From positions 62,001 to 126,000 of the forward strand of contig NZ_JFZG01000011.1 in NCBI RefSeq assembly GCF_000607165.1: a DNA stretch of 64,000 nt, read 5' to 3'. This document shows, one piece after another, positions 52,383 through 60,853 of the stretch. How positions within the stretch are numbered: position 1 is the stretch's first letter; every line of letters begins with the position of its first letter. The notes below the pieces were generated by a model. It saw only the letters and a program-made list of their open reading frames with translations, was not told where the DNA came from and searched no databases. A program made the position numbers and the translations under genes. The stretch comes from Ralstonia pickettii (GTDB taxonomy: Bacteria; Pseudomonadota; Gammaproteobacteria; Burkholderiales; Burkholderiaceae).

Positions 52383-52832
52383 ATGGATCTTGAAATGGCA
52401 AAGCAAGCAGCAACTGATCAGACTGCGTCCACCAGCGCGACAACGAAGGCGCGCCGTACCAAATCCGTAGCGGGCGCAGATGCACGAGTGGTGAAGCCAA
52501 GCTCGACTAAGCGAGCGGCAGCGCCAGCCGCGCAGGAGAAGAACCAGAAGAGCGTGAAGCCGGCCAATGGTGCCGCAGGTTCGGCCGAGGCGGCGGCCTG
52601 CCAAAAGCCCAAAAAAACTAAGGTGGTCCGAGATAGCTTCACGATGCCGGAAGAGGACTATCGGAAGCTGGCCGAGCTCAAGGAACGGTGTCTCGCAGGC
52701 GGGCAGAAGGTCAAGAAGAGCGAACTGCTGCGCGCCGGACTCGCCTTGCTTGCATCGCTTCCGGCAAAACGCCTGCTGGCGGCAGTAGCCAGCGTCGAGT
52801 CGGTAAAGACCGGGCGGCCAGCAAAGGGTTGA
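52383..52832 (+). CDS. basic H1-like protein with C-terminal ribbon-helix-helix-type domain
   Basis: A 149-residue protein. The first 80 residues are a disordered Lys/Ala/Thr-rich tail. The C-terminal part, KKTKVVRDSFTMPEEDYRKL followed by ELKERCLAGGQKVKKSELLR and AGLALLASLPAKRL, resembles a ribbon-helix-helix: one strand (RDSFTMP) and two helices. It is probably a DNA-binding or nucleoid protein. GGAGGGG precedes the ATG, with a second Met at 52395. It lies just after the CHAD remnant. Similar proteins are common in Burkholderiaceae without known function. Confidence 0.7.
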   Translation: MDLEMAKQAATDQTASTSATTKARRTKSVAGADARVVKPSSTKRAAAPAAQEKNQKSVKPANGAAGSAEAAACQKPKKTKVVRDSFTMPEEDYRKLAELKERCLAGGQKVKKSELLRAGLALLASLPAKRLLAAVASVESVKTGRPAKG

Positions 52833-52878
52833 CGCGCCGCGCCCTCCCTTTGTTGGACAGGCCGGCAGAGCGGAGGGC

Positions 52879-52903
52879 AAAAAAACGCAGCCATCGGGCT
52901 GCG
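52879..52903 (-). terminator. hairpin with T-run on the minus strand
   Basis: CGCAGCC-ATCG-GGCTGCG (52886-52903) is preceded on the plus strand by seven A, giving a minus-strand terminator structure. The nearest minus-strand gene ends at 53481, so it may end read-through from there. On the plus strand it gives only the stem for the H1-like gene. Confidence 0.45.
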
Positions 52904-53076
52904 CGCGGCGAGAAGGCGGGGTGCGTCTCTCGTCGCGGCGCCAAGTTACACGCGCGTTATGACGGAAATTTTTCACAAACGTGATTTGTCACGAATGTGA
53001 TTTGAGCCTCCCCTCATTGCCATGCACTCGCTACCCACGGGACAATATCCGGACGGGGAAGCGTGGTGGGGGCAAT

Positions 53077-53349
53077 ATGCAGGCGTGGTCGATTCAAGAG
53101 TTTCGGGGCTGCTCGATACATGTGCTCGCGGTCCTTGGACGGGGGGCCGATTTTCGGTACGCGTACACGGGTTTTGTTTGCGGCCCGAAAGGCGACGACA
53201 TGTCGTACCCAAAGATGCAGCGGTTCCATCATATCTCTGCCGACTTTGATTCGATGGACGCCGCAATTTCCGCAGGCATGCGGGAAGGCCGGGCACTCGC
53301 TCTACGGTGGTTCTCGGCATCCGTTGAGGAGCGAGAGACACCCATCTGA
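53077..53349 (+). CDS. small hypothetical protein
   Basis: A 90-residue protein from ATG 53077 (MQAWSIQEFRGCSIHVLAVL) with GGGGG upstream. An alternating beta pattern (DFRYAYTGFVCGP) is followed by a helix (SMDAAISAGMREGRALALRWF). The size and fold pattern resemble small stress or DUF proteins of Burkholderiaceae in which a short beta sheet is followed by one helix. No name can be given. The longer frame from 52981 adds dissimilar sequence. Confidence 0.5.
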   Translation: MQAWSIQEFRGCSIHVLAVLGRGADFRYAYTGFVCGPKGDDMSYPKMQRFHHISADFDSMDAAISAGMREGRALALRWFSASVEERETPI

Positions 53350-53480
53350 CTACCCGGCCTATGCCCTCACCGACCGAGGGCGCTCGCCGAAGACATGTTG
53401 ACCATCACCATCTCGATTGCGACGGCACGTTGACCCTCCAACTGACCGGCGTTGGGGGTGAACGCACAACCCTCAAAACA

Positions 53481-54689
53481 TCAGTGCGCGGCTGTATAGA
53501 CGTCGCTGCCGAAGCCCTGCAAGCCGTTCATGCCGGCATAGCCAAGATGCGATAACCCGAACACGTCCTCGATGCTCTTGAGCAGCGCATAGTGGTTGTA
53601 GGGCGTGTTGCTGACCGTGCCCGGCTTGATGAAAGGCGAGAGCACCACAGCGCCGACGCGGCCACCGCCAGGACCAGTGAGGCCCGGTGCTACCGAATTC
53701 GGACCAGTGGGCTCACCGCAGCAGGCGGAGGTGTCACTCGTATCCGATTCGTCGAAAGTGATGATCAGTAAGCCATCGGACTGGAAGGCCGGCGAGTTGG
53801 TGATCTGCGGTACCCAGGTCTGCAGAAAGCGATTGACCGCCGGCAAGCCGCCCGCGCTCTTGCCGTCGGCGCAGGTTGGCTCGTCATGTCCATCGTTGCA
53901 AAGGTTCGGCACGATGAACGAGAACGCGGGCGTGGTCGCAATGCTATTCAGATCGGTGGCCAGAGAATCGAGCCGCACGACATGACTATCGCAGTACGAC
54001 TGGTGATCGATCACCGAGTGGAAATACATGAACGGGTTGTGGCGTGTTGCGTAGCCGTCAGTCGCGGTGGCGGTCTGGGTGCCGTCCTTGCCATTGAGCG
54101 CGGGGTGAGAGCAGGTTGGGCTGCCATCGCGCGTTAGATCGTTGCCCATGTCTTCCATGTAGCCGCGCCAAGCCAAGCCTTTGGCATCCAACTGGCTGGC
54201 AATCGTGCCGATGGCGGCAGGATAGACGCAACCGGTACCTGTTACCTGCCCATTGGCATCGGGGCTCATGGTGCCCAACCAGTCGGTGTAGTACTGACAG
54301 TCAGCCTGTGTTTGCGCGTTGGGTGCCTGCCCGCTGATCATGGTCAGGTAGTTGTCGTTGCTGTTGTGGCCGGTACCGTAGTACTGAGTCAATAATGCCC
54401 CTTGGCTTGTCAGCGTGTTGGCGAGATAAGGTGCCTGACTGCCGGAGCTGAAGGTTTGGGTGTAGCCCTTGTTCTCCAACACGATCACAAAAACGTGGCC
54501 GATCCGGCTTGCGGTGGGCGTCACTGGGGACTGCGCGGGTGGCGAGACTGGAGCTGCTGCCGACGACGCCCCGCCAGTTGGGGTGATTGCATCGCTTGCC
54601 CCGCCGCAGCCCGCCAGCAGGCATGCAAAGAAGGTTGCGGCGATGCCGCCGGTCAGCCAGTTCAATTTGGAAAGTCGCATGGTTGCCAT
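53481..54689 (-). CDS. phosphoesterase-family (acid phosphatase-like) lipoprotein
   Basis: A 402-residue protein. Signal and lipobox (ATFFACLLAGCGG) come first. The phosphoesterase (PF04185-like) core follows: IGHVFVIVLENKGYTQTF with the metal-binding VLEN, HNSNDNYLTMISGQ, FIVPNLCNDGHDE and LLIITFDESD. These match acid phosphatases and phospholipase C-like enzymes of the alkaline phosphatase superfamily. It probably hydrolyses phosphate esters in the periplasm or outside. It starts 3 bp after the upstream phosphoesterase gene stops. Confidence 0.85.
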   Translation of the reverse strand: MATMRLSKLNWLTGGIAATFFACLLAGCGGASDAITPTGGASSAAAPVSPPAQSPVTPTASRIGHVFVIVLENKGYTQTFSSGSQAPYLANTLTSQGALLTQYYGTGHNSNDNYLTMISGQAPNAQTQADCQYYTDWLGTMSPDANGQVTGTGCVYPAAIGTIASQLDAKGLAWRGYMEDMGNDLTRDGSPTCSHPALNGKDGTQTATATDGYATRHNPFMYFHSVIDHQSYCDSHVVRLDSLATDLNSIATTPAFSFIVPNLCNDGHDEPTCADGKSAGGLPAVNRFLQTWVPQITNSPAFQSDGLLIITFDESDTSDTSACCGEPTGPNSVAPGLTGPGGGRVGAVVLSPFIKPGTVSNTPYNHYALLKSIEDVFGLSHLGYAGMNGLQGFGSDVYTAAH

Positions 54690-54692
54690 GAT

Positions 54693-56117
54693 TCAAGGAA
54701 GAGGAAAGCCCAACGAGGTGGCGATCGTGCGAAGGGAACTGATGCCAGGAACCCCGCTGATTCCGGGGGCGCTGCCTGTGATGGAGCCCGGGCACACGCC
54801 TCCGAACGGACCTTGCGGAACCGAGTAAGCCGGTGCCGTTAAATTCGGCTGTGAGATGAAGTCGAGCGCGTAGGCGATCGAATTGGTGTCCGGCAGGCCT
54901 CCACGCGCACCGAGGGGATTGAGTCCGAAGCGCCAAGCCAGTAACTGGTGGATCGAACTCGGGTCAAGCGGCCAATGGCTGACATGCCCGCGCTTGACGC
55001 GTGGACCAATCAGCACCATCGGCACACGGAAGCCGAGGTAGCCATCGTTACCTAACTGCGTCTCGGCAGCAGAGACGGGGCGTTTGAATGGCGGCACGTG
55101 GTCGAAAAAGCCGCCCCATTCGTCGTACGTGATGATCAGCAGTGTCTTCTGCCATCCGGGGCCGTTACGCACGGCGTCATAGATCTGATTAAGAAACACC
55201 TGCCCGTTTCGGATATCTGAGTTCGGGTGATCATCGGCAGATATGCCTTGCGGGTTCTCCCCGGTAAAGCGCGGATCGACGTATGAGAATGCAGGTAGGG
55301 TGCCGGCTGCAGCGTCCGTCAAAAACGTCGCGAACGGTTTGGATGTGTTGAGATACTTCGCGCCGAACAGCGCCGTGAATGGCACGTCGCTGAAGTAATA
55401 GTTGGCGGACACACCCTTCTCGGCAAAGCGATCGAAGATGGTCGGCAGCGAGCAGGTTGCATTGGAGTTGTGCAGTCGATCGGTTTCGCCGCACATCAGG
55501 TAAAACCGGTTCGGATAGGTTTCCGCCAGAATTCCGCAGTGGTAGCTGTCACAGACTGTCCAATCCCGGGCGGCTGACCCAAAGAAAGATAGATCTTCGG
55601 CTTGGTAGTAACCGATGGGGAAGAGGTCGCCGGGCGTCTTGTTTGTGTCCGGCGTCAGCAACCATCCATCCATCTTCCCGCCGTCGAGTTGGATGCGTGC
55701 CCCTTCGTAGCTGTGATCCGGATCGGCGAAGCCACAACCCTGAAAACCATACTTGGGATCGGTCGCGAGGCGGAACGAGTTCTGCGGATTGCCAAACGCG
55801 TCGATGAACTGGAGCCCAGCCTGCTTTCCGTTGGCACCCGGCAGCCAGCCCAGATAGTGGTCGAACGATCGGTTTTCCATCACCACCAGCACGACGTGGT
55901 CGATGCCCGACTGCGCAGGACCGGGCAAGACCGGTGGCACCAACTGTGTTGGCACGGGCGCGCTCCCCGTAGATGAGGCGCCACCCGGATCCCCTGCGAG
56001 GCTGCCATCGCCGCCCCCGCCACATGCAGACAAGCCGGCACCGGCGAGCGTTGCAGCCGCCGCACCAAGCAATCGGCGGCGCGTCTGGAAACGCACCGTT
56101 GAAATCTTCTGAGTCAC
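54693..56117 (-). CDS. phospholipase C-type phosphoesterase with Tat-like lipoprotein signal
   Basis: A 474-residue protein from GTG 56117 with GGGAGAAG upstream. The signal FQTRRRLLGAAAATLAGAGL has an RR pair followed by a lipobox (LSACG), suggesting Tat export and lipid anchoring. Core motifs are IDHVVLVVMENRSFDHYLGW, the defining start of bacterial phospholipase C and acid phosphatase proteins, and LLIITYDEWGGFFDHVPPF. It is the first gene of a two-gene phosphoesterase operon. Lipid or phosphoester substrate is unresolved. An ORF start at 56153 is less likely. Confidence 0.87.
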   Translation of the reverse strand: MTQKISTVRFQTRRRLLGAAAATLAGAGLSACGGGGDGSLAGDPGGASSTGSAPVPTQLVPPVLPGPAQSGIDHVVLVVMENRSFDHYLGWLPGANGKQAGLQFIDAFGNPQNSFRLATDPKYGFQGCGFADPDHSYEGARIQLDGGKMDGWLLTPDTNKTPGDLFPIGYYQAEDLSFFGSAARDWTVCDSYHCGILAETYPNRFYLMCGETDRLHNSNATCSLPTIFDRFAEKGVSANYYFSDVPFTALFGAKYLNTSKPFATFLTDAAAGTLPAFSYVDPRFTGENPQGISADDHPNSDIRNGQVFLNQIYDAVRNGPGWQKTLLIITYDEWGGFFDHVPPFKRPVSAAETQLGNDGYLGFRVPMVLIGPRVKRGHVSHWPLDPSSIHQLLAWRFGLNPLGARGGLPDTNSIAYALDFISQPNLTAPAYSVPQGPFGGVCPGSITGSAPGISGVPGISSLRTIATSLGFPLP

Positions 56118-56335
56118 GCAACTTCTCCCGCTTATGTATCGCCCTGAAGGCATCCTTAGAACGCGCGGACAGTAGCAGTGGCGCTCGGTCCCTCATGTGA
56201 CAGGATCGCGGAGTAGAGTCGTGGCTCTTATTCAAACAGCCTGGATGCGGCGCGTGGCGCACACGTTGCCAAGGCCGCTGCCAGAGTAGGTGCGTGTATG
56301 CAACGCCTTGCGGATGGCAGCGAGGTTAAATATCT

Positions 56336-56367
56336 GGCAGCGGCAGCGGCAGCGGCAGCGGCAGCGG
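56336..56367. repeat. (GGCAGC)5 hexanucleotide repeat
   Basis: Five full copies of GGCAGC plus GG lie directly behind the stop of the diguanylate cyclase gene and in front of the phospholipase operon. It is non-coding. In-frame simple repeats of this kind are slippage-prone. Confidence 0.9.
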
Positions 56368-56409
56368 ATCGCATTTGGGAGCGAGCGCGTTTCCCGCTCG
56401 CCCATCATC

Positions 56410-57471
56410 TCAGCGGAAACGCTCGTCGGTGAACGCGGTCTGGTTCTTCCCAGAGGTCTTCGCGCGATACATCGCACTATCTGCGCGACGCAAGATGGCA
56501 GGAATGTCGAGGGGTTCGCCTCGTGCGTCAGTTGAAAACAGATAGATGCCGATGCTGGCCGACACAGAAACAGGATGCCCATCAACGGTTTGAATCGCAT
56601 TCAGTACCGATTGGACATCATCTGCAATGGCTTGCGCGTCTGTCTTGCGATAAAGGTCGCGCGCCAGAATCACAAACTCGTCGCCTCCCAGGCGGGAGAG
56701 CGTATCGCCGCGGCGCATGCGAGCTTGCAAGGCTTGGGCAAAGCGTTGCAGCAGCAAGTCTCCTACTCCGTGCCCATACGCGTCGTTGACCTGTTTGAAC
56801 CCGTCCAAATCAATGAGCAACAGAGCCGTTCGTTCCGCCTCGCCATCTTGACCACAAAGGACGCGCGCGATGGTCTTCTCAAGGCTTTTGCGATTGCTCA
56901 GACCCGTCAAAGGATCAGTAGCGGCTCGCTTCTCGAGCCTGTTGACCAACACTGACAAATATATGGAGGTTGCGGTAACGCCAAAGGCGATGCCCAGCCC
57001 GGCGGAAAAATTCTCCTGCCACCACGGTGCCCATCGCATGAGCGCGACAATGCCAGCAAGCGCGACAGTGCAGGAGAGTGCCAACATGCGCTTGCCATAG
57101 CGACACCCGGCGCCTACCAAAAACCAGAAGAAAGCCCAGAGCATGGGCAATGCTATCCGGCCTCCTGCGGCAAGAATCATGACGACCGAGGCTTGGTCCA
57201 TGACGGTGGTCGTGACTAACCGTGTGCGCGATGGGCCGGACAGTGCATTGACAGCTATATATGTACCGACGCTGAATACGACATAAAAAAGACATGTCAA
57301 TAGCGTTCGGTAGGCCTCAGGCGTTGGTTGGGTAAGCGCAACGACTGCATAGGCCAGGAGGGGTAGCGGGCCCAGGTAGATCCGCAACAGCGCTTGCTCA
57401 TATTCCGGCAGCCTTTCAACGGTGCTCAAACGCAGGGCTCCGCTAACCCCAAGTAAGTCTGCCAATCTCAT
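56410..57471 (-). CDS. membrane-bound diguanylate cyclase
   Basis: A 353-residue protein. Six predicted membrane helices make a sensor (about 35-185), starting with LPEYEQALLRIYLGPLPLLA, reminiscent of the membrane input domain of RpfC-type proteins. A GGDEF domain follows: ATDPLTGLSNRKSL, then DGFKQVNDAYGHGVGD and LSRLGGDEFVIL near residue 260. An RRGD lies five residues ahead of GGDEF, so the inhibitory I-site is present, unlike the cyclase at 10409. It makes c-di-GMP in response to an unknown membrane signal. The ATG at 57471 is chosen over a TTG at 57483. Confidence 0.88.
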   Translation of the reverse strand: MRLADLLGVSGALRLSTVERLPEYEQALLRIYLGPLPLLAYAVVALTQPTPEAYRTLLTCLFYVVFSVGTYIAVNALSGPSRTRLVTTTVMDQASVVMILAAGGRIALPMLWAFFWFLVGAGCRYGKRMLALSCTVALAGIVALMRWAPWWQENFSAGLGIAFGVTATSIYLSVLVNRLEKRAATDPLTGLSNRKSLEKTIARVLCGQDGEAERTALLLIDLDGFKQVNDAYGHGVGDLLLQRFAQALQARMRRGDTLSRLGGDEFVILARDLYRKTDAQAIADDVQSVLNAIQTVDGHPVSVSASIGIYLFSTDARGEPLDIPAILRRADSAMYRAKTSGKNQTAFTDERFR

Positions 57472-57846
57472 ATCAACTCGCAAGCCACAACCTTTCTGGT
57501 TTTAGTCGAGTGTAGTTGATGCACAAGCGCTGAAGTTCATCTGCCGACGTAGTTAGTTGGTGGGGTTGCGCACGCGTGCAGACGCGCGCTGTTTACCCGG
57601 GATCCAGTCGCGCGTGCGACTCATCTGAAGTGCGAGTTCGTCAGCGATTTCGTCTGATCGGGAGCGCGCCAAGGAGATGCGAGAAAGTGCTGACTATGTG
57701 CTCGAAGTGCCTTCCGACGATTCAAATCTCAGCCAACTCGAAGCGGCAAGTTCTGTCGTCGGGCACGCCGTCATTTGTCTCGAAACGGTCGGCGGCGACA
57801 GCAGGAGCAGTATCCCAGGCTCTCGTGGAAATAATTTCCGATCCGT

Positions 57847-58243
57847 TTGGGCGGTCACGCACGCTGCTTTGAAGGAGTACGAGGGACACTGCTCGCAATG
57901 CTTGCGGCGCCGCATGGTGTAGCGCTCAACCCGCAGGCGAGGAGCACCATGCTAGAACATCAAGACTGTGGAAATATCTGCTCTTGCAGTTCCAACCATC
58001 GCCATCGCGCAATGAGTGAAAGTCGGATACGGATGGGGCATCGAGACTGCGAACAGCGACACCTACCTCTGGCATTGGGGAAATAACCCGGGGTACCGAG
58101 CATTTGCCATGGTGTCGCTGTCGTCCCGGAACGGATTCGTCCTCTTTACCAATAGCGAACATGGAATGCCATTGGCCGCGCCGCTTGCGCACTCCACCAT
58201 TCCGGCAGAGCACGGGGTCTTTCGTTTTTCTATGCTGAGCTGA
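57847..58243 (+). pseudogene. remnant of a class C beta-lactamase-like serine hydrolase
   Basis: Pieces in two frames give the C-terminal part of a serine hydrolase. LLAMLAAPHGVALNPQARST is in one frame. TVEISALAVPTIAIAQ, a stop, then VKVGYGWGIE, YLWHWGNNPGYRAFAMVS and GFVLFTNSEHGM are in another. The last motifs (HWGxNPGYRAF, FTNS) are standard near the C-terminus of beta-lactamase-like proteins. At least one frameshift and one stop are present and the catalytic SxxK part is missing, so it is inactive. Confidence 0.75.
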
Positions 58244-58497
58244 GTCCCAACGCCGGGATAGAGCGAACGTCCTCTACCAGCCAAAAGGAGACGCCTGAAT
58301 GAGATGTCCGATTGGCAGAACGTCAGTAGTCTGCGTCGACAAGAATTACGAATTCCTCGTCTCGGTCTCTAGCGAGACGTCGTTTACAGGCGCCCACATT
58401 GAGCAGGCACCAACCCTCGTCGGTACTCTAGGTACTGGGAAATTGCACAACCACAAACGTTAACATCATGGATACCCGCTCAGAGTCCGGGGAAGTT

Positions 58498-58842
58498 ATG
58501 AGCGCTGCCTCTTGGCTTTGTGCTGTATCGATGTCGCCGGATTCGACCAAGCGGAAGGAAAGAGGCCGGCGCAAAGCAGATGCATGGGATTGGCAGACAG
58601 CGGTGGTCTTTGCCGGCCTTCACCCTGCTCGACGCGATGCCTTGGAGGCGCGCGCGTTGGGAGCCGGTTGGGAAGTGCGGAAGAGAATCACCAAGACCGT
58701 AACGTACGTGGTTGCCGGGCCGTTGGTGGGGCACAAGCAGCTTGCTCGGGCGGAGGAATTTGGGATTCCTGTAGTGGACGAAGATGGAGCGCTCGCGCTC
58801 ATGACGGGAGAGCTGCCGGGCGATCAGCTCAAGCGCCTTTAG
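58498..58842 (+). CDS. standalone BRCT-domain protein
   Basis: A 114-residue protein from ATG 58498 with GGGGAAG upstream. A basic linker leads into a BRCT domain: TAVVFAGLHPARRDALEARA, then GAGWEVRKRITKTVTYVVAG (the strand-Thr-hydrophobic pattern) and HKQLARAEEFGIPVVDEDGA. The same fold ends bacterial LigA and recognises DNA ends or phospho-peptides. A free BRCT protein of this size is uncommon in bacteria. It is followed after 5 bp by a small membrane protein. An upstream Met at 58468 is an alternative start. Confidence 0.78.
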   Translation: MSAASWLCAVSMSPDSTKRKERGRRKADAWDWQTAVVFAGLHPARRDALEARALGAGWEVRKRITKTVTYVVAGPLVGHKQLARAEEFGIPVVDEDGALALMTGELPGDQLKRL

Positions 58843-58847
58843 TGACT

Positions 58848-59027
58848 ATGGATGACAACCTCCGCATCGTTGAGTGGTACATCGCAGGCATGTTTGCCCT
58901 GGGAGGTATCGCGTTTCTTTTCTGGATCGGTATTTGGTACAGGCGCTTTCGTGCGTTCTTTGCGACGCGAGCGGCGGTGAGGGCGCCGCATGACAGCCTG
59001 GTGAAGATTGCCCCCGAACGAACATGA
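58848..59027 (+). CDS. 59-residue single-pass membrane protein
   Basis: The small gene begins MDDNLRIVEWYIAGMFALGG, continues AFLFWIGIWYRRFRAFF and ends in a short basic and polar tail. One membrane helix (about 10-32) with positive residues following implies the C-terminus is in the cytoplasm. Its stop overlaps the next start as ATGA, and it begins 5 bp after the BRCT stop, so the three genes look co-translated. No family known. Confidence 0.65.
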   Translation: MDDNLRIVEWYIAGMFALGGIAFLFWIGIWYRRFRAFFATRAAVRAPHDSLVKIAPERT

Positions 59028-59389
59028 CATGGACTCCCTCACCGCAAGGTGATAGCGGTGCACCGCAGTGGCTCAAGACGGCCGTCACGCTGGCCTACCG
59101 TGCCTCGTGCGTGCTATTGGCACTGGCTGCGCTGGCATTCCCCACGATGCAACTTTTCCACCTGCCCAATGAACTGGAGCCGCTTCGGTTGGCTAAGTTC
59201 TGCGTGCTGGTTTGCGGAGTCTTGTCGGTTTCACACGCATGGCGAATCTGGCTGTTGCGCTTGCCTGTCCCGATCCGCTTCTCGGCGCCCGTGCCGTATG
59301 GCTATCCGGGGTGGCGGCCCATTCTCCGATCGCAACTTGTTTCTGGGTGCGTGTTTTTGGCGTTTGGTGTGGCGCTTTTCTTCCTTTGA
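59024..59389 (+). CDS. small membrane protein, copy B of a duplicated gene
   Basis: A 121-residue protein, paralogue of the one at 46125. They share PQGDSxAPQWLK near the start, WRIWLLRLPVP and RFSAPVPYGYPGWRPIL in the middle, and GVALFFL at the end. Three membrane helices are predicted. It overlaps the 59-residue gene by 4 bp. DNA similarity with copy A continues for about 60 bp past the stop. Function unknown. Confidence 0.65.
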   Translation: MTWTPSPQGDSGAPQWLKTAVTLAYRASCVLLALAALAFPTMQLFHLPNELEPLRLAKFCVLVCGVLSVSHAWRIWLLRLPVPIRFSAPVPYGYPGWRPILRSQLVSGCVFLAFGVALFFL

Positions 59390-59520
59390 GCCGAATCTGT
59401 TACAGCGCGGCGCTGTCGATGGCGTTGTGCCATTGCGTGCACTGGAAGTCGACGCGACACTGACTTGCCTCCTCTCGTCGAAGACTCTACGCAGCAATGG
59501 CTCAGCGCACTAAAAGACCT

Positions 59521-60135
59521 CTATTCCTTAGACCGCTTGCGCAGATAGATTCCCATCTGCTCTTGGGTGACAGGCATGGTGCGCGAGAACGCTGAAGGGT
59601 CTTCGCAGACCTCTTTGTATGGGCTACTACCGGAATTGGTCTTAGGCCAGGCACACATCGAAGTGTCTGCCCCTCCCCAGCCCATCAGGGTCTCGAATAT
59701 GGTCACGCTGGCAACAGAGGGGCCGCCGAAGCAGTCATCGCCGAAGGTCACATCCTTCAGGATTTCCTCGCCATCCTTGGTGAGGTTCAATTTGATTGGC
59801 GGTTGCTCACCGCACATCCCGGGGGAATAAGGGGCTTGCTGTTTCGTTGTGAGACGATATATGGCGTCTCCCACTTTGCACTCGTAGTGGAGATCCGAGG
59901 GTACGTAAAAGCCATGTTGTCTCCAAATGGCCTTCCGCTCTTCCATGCGCTTGTCATCGTATTGAGCGTCGGACCAAGTGCTGCTGCCGTCGAGTCCAAC
60001 CCACTCGAAGCGGAAGAAGCGTGCATCCGGGTTGCAGGCAATTCTGACGAAGTCTTGTGTCCAGTCCGCCATTGCTGGTTTGGCAGACAGCGTGAGCAGG
60101 ATGGCCAGTAGGACAACGCGTGCGAACCGTGACAT
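59521..60135 (-). CDS. hypothetical exported protein
   Basis: A 204-residue protein from ATG 60135 with GAAGGAAA upstream. The signal peptide is VVLLAILLTLSAKPAMA. The mature part has paired cysteines (IACNPDARFFRFEW, LHYECKVGD, GMCGEQPP, DDCFGG, SMCAWP, EVCEDP) likely forming disulfides in the periplasm. No family recognised. It lies in a group of small secreted or acidic genes that resembles orphan immunity clusters. Confidence 0.6.
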   Translation of the reverse strand: MSRFARVVLLAILLTLSAKPAMADWTQDFVRIACNPDARFFRFEWVGLDGSSTWSDAQYDDKRMEERKAIWRQHGFYVPSDLHYECKVGDAIYRLTTKQQAPYSPGMCGEQPPIKLNLTKDGEEILKDVTFGDDCFGGPSVASVTIFETLMGWGGADTSMCAWPKTNSGSSPYKEVCEDPSAFSRTMPVTQEQMGIYLRKRSKE

Positions 60136-60188
60136 GGGTTTCCTTCGTTGGTAGACGCTGTTCGTGGTGTTTGATCCGTGCCCGCCGC

Positions 60189-60539
60189 TTACTTGTTCCA
60201 ACCTTCGATTGCAGCAAGAAGCATCGGCCGTGTGTACTTTTCAACCGTGTCCAGTTCTATCGGATCGCCCTCGTGGTGGAACTCCCCGTTGTCGAACGCA
60301 AGGTAGACATCCCATGCAAAGTCGCTGAGTTCCCAGTTCGAGAAAGGCAGGAACATGTTGGCAACACCGTCGCAAAAATAGAAGTCTTTGCGTCCCTCAA
60401 TGAAAGCTACGGCTAGCCAGTACGCCAGCTCGTCGAACAGTGCGCGCTTCGTTTGGACGCGACGCTCGCACAGCAAATCGATATCTGCTGAGGTCAGGCT
60501 TTCATCCGAAAGCCCTTGGGCGATTTCGTCTAGGGTCAT
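60189..60539 (-). CDS. hypothetical acidic protein, immunity-like
   Basis: A 116-residue acidic cytoplasmic protein: MTLDEIAQGLSDESLTSADI at the start, a helix with LFDELAYWLAVAFIEGRKDF, then DGVANMFLPF and AWDVYLAFDNGEFHHEGDPI. Small size, high acidity and placement among unrelated small genes resemble immunity proteins of polymorphic toxins, but no toxin gene is next to it. It starts upstream of the exported protein gene on the same strand. Confidence 0.55.
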   Translation of the reverse strand: MTLDEIAQGLSDESLTSADIDLLCERRVQTKRALFDELAYWLAVAFIEGRKDFYFCDGVANMFLPFSNWELSDFAWDVYLAFDNGEFHHEGDPIELDTVEKYTRPMLLAAIEGWNK

Positions 60540-60588
60540 ATCTCGCGCTTAAGAACACGTCGGGCATGTACACAACGGCCTGCCCGGG

Positions 60589-60803
60589 CTAGGCCGATTG
60601 CAGTTGCGCCCAATACGCCCGCCAGTCTGCCACTGTTACCCATAGCGCTGCGCGCAGCTGAGTGTCGGTAAGGTCGGCCAGCGTCTTTGCGCGGAACCGC
60701 GCCTCGCAGAGCGCAATTGTCGATGCTCGAAGTCAGCGGGCAAGCTAAATCCCGTTCGAGCTTGCAGGGCATCGAGGCGGTCATTCATTATGGTTCGCGT
60801 CAT
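60589..60803 (-). pseudogene. frameshifted small gene sharing a C-terminal block with 48543-48667
   Basis: A frame beginning MTRTIMNDRLDALQARTGFS, then LPADFEH, looks like the start of a small SUKH-like (SMI1/KNR4) or similar protein. A different frame carries the continuation EARFRAKTLADLTDTQLRAA and LWVTVADWRAYWAQLQ to a stop. A one-base shift around 60715-60735 would join them. The second block is the same as in the remnant at 48543-48667. Confidence 0.55.
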
Positions 60804-60853
60804 TGTGAAGTCGTTTGATGGCTGCTGCTGACCAAGAACGGACGATCGATGCC

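Noticed and set aside
53361-53555. 64-residue plus-strand frame overlapping the end of the phosphoesterase gene
   Set aside because: No family, no ribosome site, and it is antisense to conserved coding at its 3' end.
56336-56367. CRISPR array
   Set aside because: It is a simple hexamer repeat without spacers, and no cas gene is nearby.
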